From assembly GCA_910576995.1 (NCBI GenBank), contig CAJTLC010000007.1:1-64000 (forward strand): a stretch of DNA of 64,000 nt, in the 5' to 3' direction. The position numbers and the translations under genes were made by a program. The notes beneath the pieces are model-generated. The model was not told the origin of the DNA and searched no databases. It saw only the letters and a list, made by a program, of their open reading frames with translations. Below are positions 60,852 to 64,000 of the stretch, one piece after another; positions within the stretch are counted from its first letter, which is position 1; each line of letters begins with the position of its first letter. The DNA is from an uncultured Ruminococcus sp. GTDB lineage: Bacteria; Bacillota; Clostridia; Oscillospirales; Ruminococcaceae.

Positions 60852-61475
60852 ATGTCTACAATTTCAGTATTTGATATGGCCGGCAATCAGGTTTCCGAAA
60901 CAGAGCTTAACGACGCTGTATTCGGAATTACTCCCAATGAGGCTGTAATGCACGCAATGGTTGTAAATTACCTTGCAAATCAGAGACAGGGTACGCAGTC
61001 TACTCTTACAAGAACGGAAGTAAGAGGCGGCGGCCGCAAGCCTTGGAGACAGAAGGGTACAGGCCATGCAAGACAGGGTTCTACACGCGCTCCGCAGTGG
61101 TATCACGGCGGCGTGGCTCTTGGTCCGAAGCCCAGAGATTACAGATACTCCCTTAACAAGAAAGTAAGACGTCTCGCTATGAAGTCTGCGCTTTCTTCTA
61201 AGGTGATCGACAATAATCTCATCGTTCTTGAAGCTCTTGAACTCAAGGAATTCAAGACAAAGACCATCGTTGAGATGCTCAAGGCTCTCGGCGTAAGCGG
61301 AAAGGCTCTCATCGTTACTGCCGAGTCCGACGCAAAGGTTATCAAGAGCGCAGCTAACATCCCCGGTGTTAAGACTGCCGCTGTTAATACTCTTAATGTT
61401 TATGATATTCTCAACTACGATAAGTTTATCGTTGTTAAGAATGCTGTAGGAAAGATCGAGGAGGTGTACGCATAA
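60852..61475 (+). CDS. rplD: 50S ribosomal protein L4
   Basis: 207 residues. GGGRKPWRQKGTGHARQGSTRAPQW is the extended loop that lines the exit tunnel. In many bacteria L4 also represses the S10 operon by acting on the leader; the structured leader here would be a possible target. The stop overlaps the rplW ATG by one base. Confidence 0.98.
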   Translation: MSTISVFDMAGNQVSETELNDAVFGITPNEAVMHAMVVNYLANQRQGTQSTLTRTEVRGGGRKPWRQKGTGHARQGSTRAPQWYHGGVALGPKPRDYRYSLNKKVRRLAMKSALSSKVIDNNLIVLEALELKEFKTKTIVEMLKALGVSGKALIVTAESDAKVIKSAANIPGVKTAAVNTLNVYDILNYDKFIVVKNAVGKIEEVYA

Positions 61476-61768
61476 TGAAAGCTGCTCAGGATATTATCCT
61501 CAAGCCCGTTATCACAGAAAAATCTATGGACGGTCTTCAGGTGGGAAAGTACACCTTTAAAGTAGCTAAGGACGCTACAAAGCCTGAGATCAAGAAGGCT
61601 GTTGAAAAACTCTTCGGCGTTGAAGTTGACAAAGTAACGACTATGAACGTTAAGGGCAAGATGAAGCGCCTTGGCAGATACCAGGGTATGACAGCCTCAT
61701 GGAAAAAGGCTATCGTTACTCTTACACCCGATTCAAAGGCTATTGAATTCTTCGAGGGTATGTATTAA
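61475..61768 (+). CDS. rplW: 50S ribosomal protein L23
   Basis: 97 residues. DIILKPVITEKSM and YTFKVAKDATKPEIKKAVEKLFGVEV are typical. L23 sits at the tunnel exit and binds trigger factor and SRP. Translationally coupled to rplD. The 69-bp gap to rplB has two small hairpins. Confidence 0.98.
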   Translation: MKAAQDIILKPVITEKSMDGLQVGKYTFKVAKDATKPEIKKAVEKLFGVEVDKVTTMNVKGKMKRLGRYQGMTASWKKAIVTLTPDSKAIEFFEGMY

Positions 61769-61837
61769 TCCGTTTTGAACGGACAGTATGGGAGTAATGC
61801 TCCCGCAAAAACGCATTTAGATTAGGAGTTGAAATAA

Positions 61838-62671
61838 ATGGCTATTAAAACCTACAAGCCTACGACGCCTTCCAGACGTCAGATGACTGTAACGGATTAC
61901 TCCGTTCTGTCTAAGGTTGAGCCGGAAAAGAGCCTTCTCGAACCCCTGAAGAAGAAGTCGGGAAGAAACAGCTACGGCAGAATCACCGTTCGTCACAGAG
62001 GCGGCGGAAACAGAAGAAAATACCGCGTTATCGATTTCAAGCGCGATAAAGATAATATGATCGCTACAGTTCTTACACTGGAGTACGACCCCAACAGAAG
62101 CGCATTCATCGCTCTCGTTCAGTATGAGGACGGCGAGAAGAGATACATCCTCGCTCCCAACGGTCTGAAAGTCGGCGATAAGGTAGAGTCCGGTTCAGAG
62201 GCTGATATCAAGCCCGGCAACGCTCTTAAACTTGCCGATATCCCTGTTGGTACGTTTATCCACGCTATCGAGCTTTATCCCGGAAAGGGCGCTCAGCTTG
62301 TAAGAAGCGCAGGAAATCAGGCTCAGCTTATGGGTAAGGAAGAGAAATACGCTCTCGTAAGACTTCCTTCCGGCGAAATGAGAAAAGTTCCGATCAACTG
62401 CAAGGCTTCTATCGGTCAGGTTTCCAACATCGACCACGAGAACGTTAACTACGGTAAAGCAGGTCGTGTAAGAAACATGGGCTGGAGACCTACGGTTCGC
62501 GGTTCGGTTATGAACCCCTGCGATCACCCGCACGGCGGTGGTGAAGGTAAATCACCTGTCGGACGTCCCGGACCTGTTACTCCTTGGGGTAAACCGGCTC
62601 TCGGATACAAGACTCGCAAGAAGCATCACAGAACTGATAAGTTCATCGTAAAGCGCCGCAACGGTAAATAA
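61838..62671 (+). CDS. rplB: 50S ribosomal protein L2
   Basis: 277 residues. AIKTYKPTTPSRRQMTVTDY, GRNSYGRITVRHRGGGNRRKYR and the conserved C-terminal VMNPCDHPHGGGEGKSPVGRPGPVTPWGKPALG with the essential His. Part of the peptidyl transferase region and subunit bridge. Confidence 0.98.
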   Translation: MAIKTYKPTTPSRRQMTVTDYSVLSKVEPEKSLLEPLKKKSGRNSYGRITVRHRGGGNRRKYRVIDFKRDKDNMIATVLTLEYDPNRSAFIALVQYEDGEKRYILAPNGLKVGDKVESGSEADIKPGNALKLADIPVGTFIHAIELYPGKGAQLVRSAGNQAQLMGKEEKYALVRLPSGEMRKVPINCKASIGQVSNIDHENVNYGKAGRVRNMGWRPTVRGSVMNPCDHPHGGGEGKSPVGRPGPVTPWGKPALGYKTRKKHHRTDKFIVKRRNGK

Positions 62672-62691
62672 TCGAAGGGAGGAACTGAATA

Positions 62692-62976
62692 ATGAGCAGA
62701 AGCATCAAAAAGGGACCCTACGTCCAGGAGGTTCTTCTTAAGAGAGTTATGGCAATGAACGAAGCAGGCGAAAAGAAGGTTCTTAAAACATGGAGCCGTT
62801 CTTCAACAATTTTCCCTGATTTCGTAGGTCATACGTTTGCCGTTCATGACGGACGCAAGCACGTTCCGGTTTATGTAACGGAAGATATGGTAGGTCACAA
62901 GCTCGGCGAGTTTGCTCCTACAAGAACCTACAAGGGCCATGCAGGCTCCAAGACATCTAACAACGGTAAGAAATAA
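62692..62976 (+). CDS. rpsS: 30S ribosomal protein S19
   Basis: 94 residues. SRSIKKGPYV, TWSRSSTIFPDFVGHTFAVHDGRKHVPVYVTEDMVGHKLGEFAPTRTYKGH. S19 forms a complex with S13 in the 30S head. Confidence 0.98.
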   Translation: MSRSIKKGPYVQEVLLKRVMAMNEAGEKKVLKTWSRSSTIFPDFVGHTFAVHDGRKHVPVYVTEDMVGHKLGEFAPTRTYKGHAGSKTSNNGKK

Positions 62977-62995
62977 GCGGAAGGAGGAGCTATAG

Positions 62996-63331
62996 ATGGA
63001 AGCGAGAGCTTATTTAAGAAATGCTCGTATATCACCCAGAAAGGTGCAGATCGTTCTCGATCTCATCAGAAACAAGCCGCTTGACCTTGCACTGGCTACA
63101 TTGGATCTTACTCCTAAGGCTGCAAGTCCTATCGTTTCAAAGCTTGTAAAATCCGCTCAGGCAAATGCTGTTAATAATTTCAGCATGGACGGAGATAATC
63201 TTTATGTTGCCGAGTGTTTCGTAACACCTGGTCCTATCATGAAGAGAATCATGCCCAGAGCGCAGGGCAGAGCATTCCAAATTTTAAAGAGAACATCACA
63301 CATCACAGTTGTTCTTAAAGAAAAAGAATAA
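62996..63331 (+). CDS. rplV: 50S ribosomal protein L22
   Basis: 111 residues. ARAYLRNARISPRKVQIVLDLIRNKPLDLAL and the tunnel loop GPIMKRIMPRAQGRAFQILKRTSHI. It lines the exit tunnel near the site of macrolides. AAGGAGG upstream. Confidence 0.98.
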   Translation: MEARAYLRNARISPRKVQIVLDLIRNKPLDLALATLDLTPKAASPIVSKLVKSAQANAVNNFSMDGDNLYVAECFVTPGPIMKRIMPRAQGRAFQILKRTSHITVVLKEKE

Positions 63332-63350
63332 TCCCAAGGAGGTCTGAGTA

Positions 63351-64000
63351 ATGGGACAGAAAGTTAATCCGCACGGTCTTCGTGTCGGCGTAATTAAAGA
63401 TTGGGATTCACGCTGGTATGCAAACAAGGCAGACTTCGGCGATACTCTTGTTGAGGATTACAACGTCCGCAACTTCATTAAGAAGAGCTTGTATGCAGCA
63501 GGTGTTCCCAGAATTGAGATCGAGCGTTTTGCCGATAAAGTCAGAATCCACATCCACTGCGCTAAGCCCGGTATCGTAATCGGCAGACAGGGCGCAGAAA
63601 TCGAAAAACTCAGAGTTCAGCTTGAAAAGATGATGGGCAAGCAGGTATATGTAAACATCATCGAGGTAAAGCAGCCTGATATGAATTCGCAGCTCGTTGC
63701 TGAAAAGATCGCTCTCGATCTTGAGAACAGAGTTTCTTTCAGAAGAGCGATGAAGCAGTCTATCGGCAGAACGATGAGACTTGGCGCAAAGGGTATAAAG
63801 GTTAAGGTTTCCGGTCGTCTTGCCGGCGCCGAGATCGCAAGAAGCGAAAGCTACCATGAAGGTACTATTCCGCTCCAGACTATCCGTGCAGATATTGATT
63901 ACGGCTTCGCAGAGGCTGATACGACATACGGAAAGCTTGGCGTAAAGGTTTGGATCTACAAGGGCGAAGTTCTCAAGGGCGACGCTGCAAAGGCTGCCGC
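63351..64000 (+). CDS. rpsC: 30S ribosomal protein S3 (3' end outside window)
   Basis: The first 216 codons are present. MGQKVNPHGLRVGVIKDWDSRWYANK starts the protein; a KH domain with VIGRQGAEIEKLR lies at about 75-95, and KVSGRLAGAEIARSESYHEGTIPLQTIRADIDYG is in the second half. S3 is part of the mRNA entry site and helicase. The usual length is about 215-235 residues, so only a short tail is missing. Confidence 0.97.
   Translation, partial: MGQKVNPHGLRVGVIKDWDSRWYANKADFGDTLVEDYNVRNFIKKSLYAAGVPRIEIERFADKVRIHIHCAKPGIVIGRQGAEIEKLRVQLEKMMGKQVYVNIIEVKQPDMNSQLVAEKIALDLENRVSFRRAMKQSIGRTMRLGAKGIKVKVSGRLAGAEIARSESYHEGTIPLQTIRADIDYGFAEADTTYGKLGVKVWIYKGEVLKGDAAKAA

Overview
The window reads as chromosome of a Gram-positive, fibre-degrading gut or rumen Ruminococcus, closest in style to R. 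flavefaciens. That placement is inferred from gene content: dockerin-bearing modular xylan and pectin enzymes, internal dockerins flanked by CBM22 and CBM6 modules, Firmicutes-type gene orders (hrcA-grpE-dnaK-dnaJ with CIRCE, the S10 operon, prmC-recA-recX-rimO-pgsA), strong purine-rich ribosome binding sites and consensus sigma-A promoters with 17-bp spacers. Base composition looks moderate.

Layout. 1-1.4 kb is the edge of a decayed mobile element: the 3' end of a tyrosine recombinase, a cytosine methyltransferase cut off after its PCQ motif, and a small gene split by one in-frame stop. tRNA-Glu and tRNA-Met follow, then a two-component system (2.3-5.6 kb). 5.9-16.5 kb is a xylan locus: a PBP-fold/AraC regulator diverges from a CBM22-GH10-CBM22-dockerin-GH43-CBM6 enzyme, followed by a GH30-CBM22-dockerin-CE1 enzyme and an HMGL-like aldolase. 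A von Willebrand A lipoprotein and a pectate lyase with CBM6 and dockerin come next (16.5-21.4 kb). After a small RHH/SLOG pair and a secreted protein, iscU, iscS and rnhA lie on the minus strand with spoIID. From 26 to 37 kb there is a dense plus-strand run: citrate synthase, lipoprotein, a second two-component pair, DUF1385, prmC, recA, recX, rimO, pgsA and a DtxR-like regulator. The heat-shock operon (minus) and glmM with two tiny lipoproteins and a cytoplasmic GH43 follow. A Wzz-like membrane protein, a dockerin-bearing putative metallopeptidase, spoVAD-spoVAE, an M23 peptidase, luxS, a pseudouridine synthase and small genes fill 46-59 kb. The window ends in the S10 ribosomal protein operon (rpsJ to rpsC, cut by the edge) behind a structured leader with an intrinsic terminator.

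How it fits together. The secreted enzymes would take glucuronoarabinoxylan apart (backbone, arabinose or xylose side groups, feruloyl esters) while attached to a cell-surface scaffold through dockerins. Both multimodular xylan enzymes have nearly the same 33-bp sequence over the promoter, which makes the divergent AraC-type protein the obvious candidate regulator. The cytoplasmic GH43 would finish imported oligosaccharides.

Most unusual signal. The window is peppered with long palindromic, gene-less repeats (about ten copies, 50-330 bp). They share the inner words CTGCGTTG and CCTTG but carry different self-complementary arms. They sit in 3' ends and 5' leaders, and in luxS one supplies the last codons and the stop. 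A perfect parS-type ParB site lies between iscS and iscU, and a one-mismatch copy lies in the leader of the first two-component operon.
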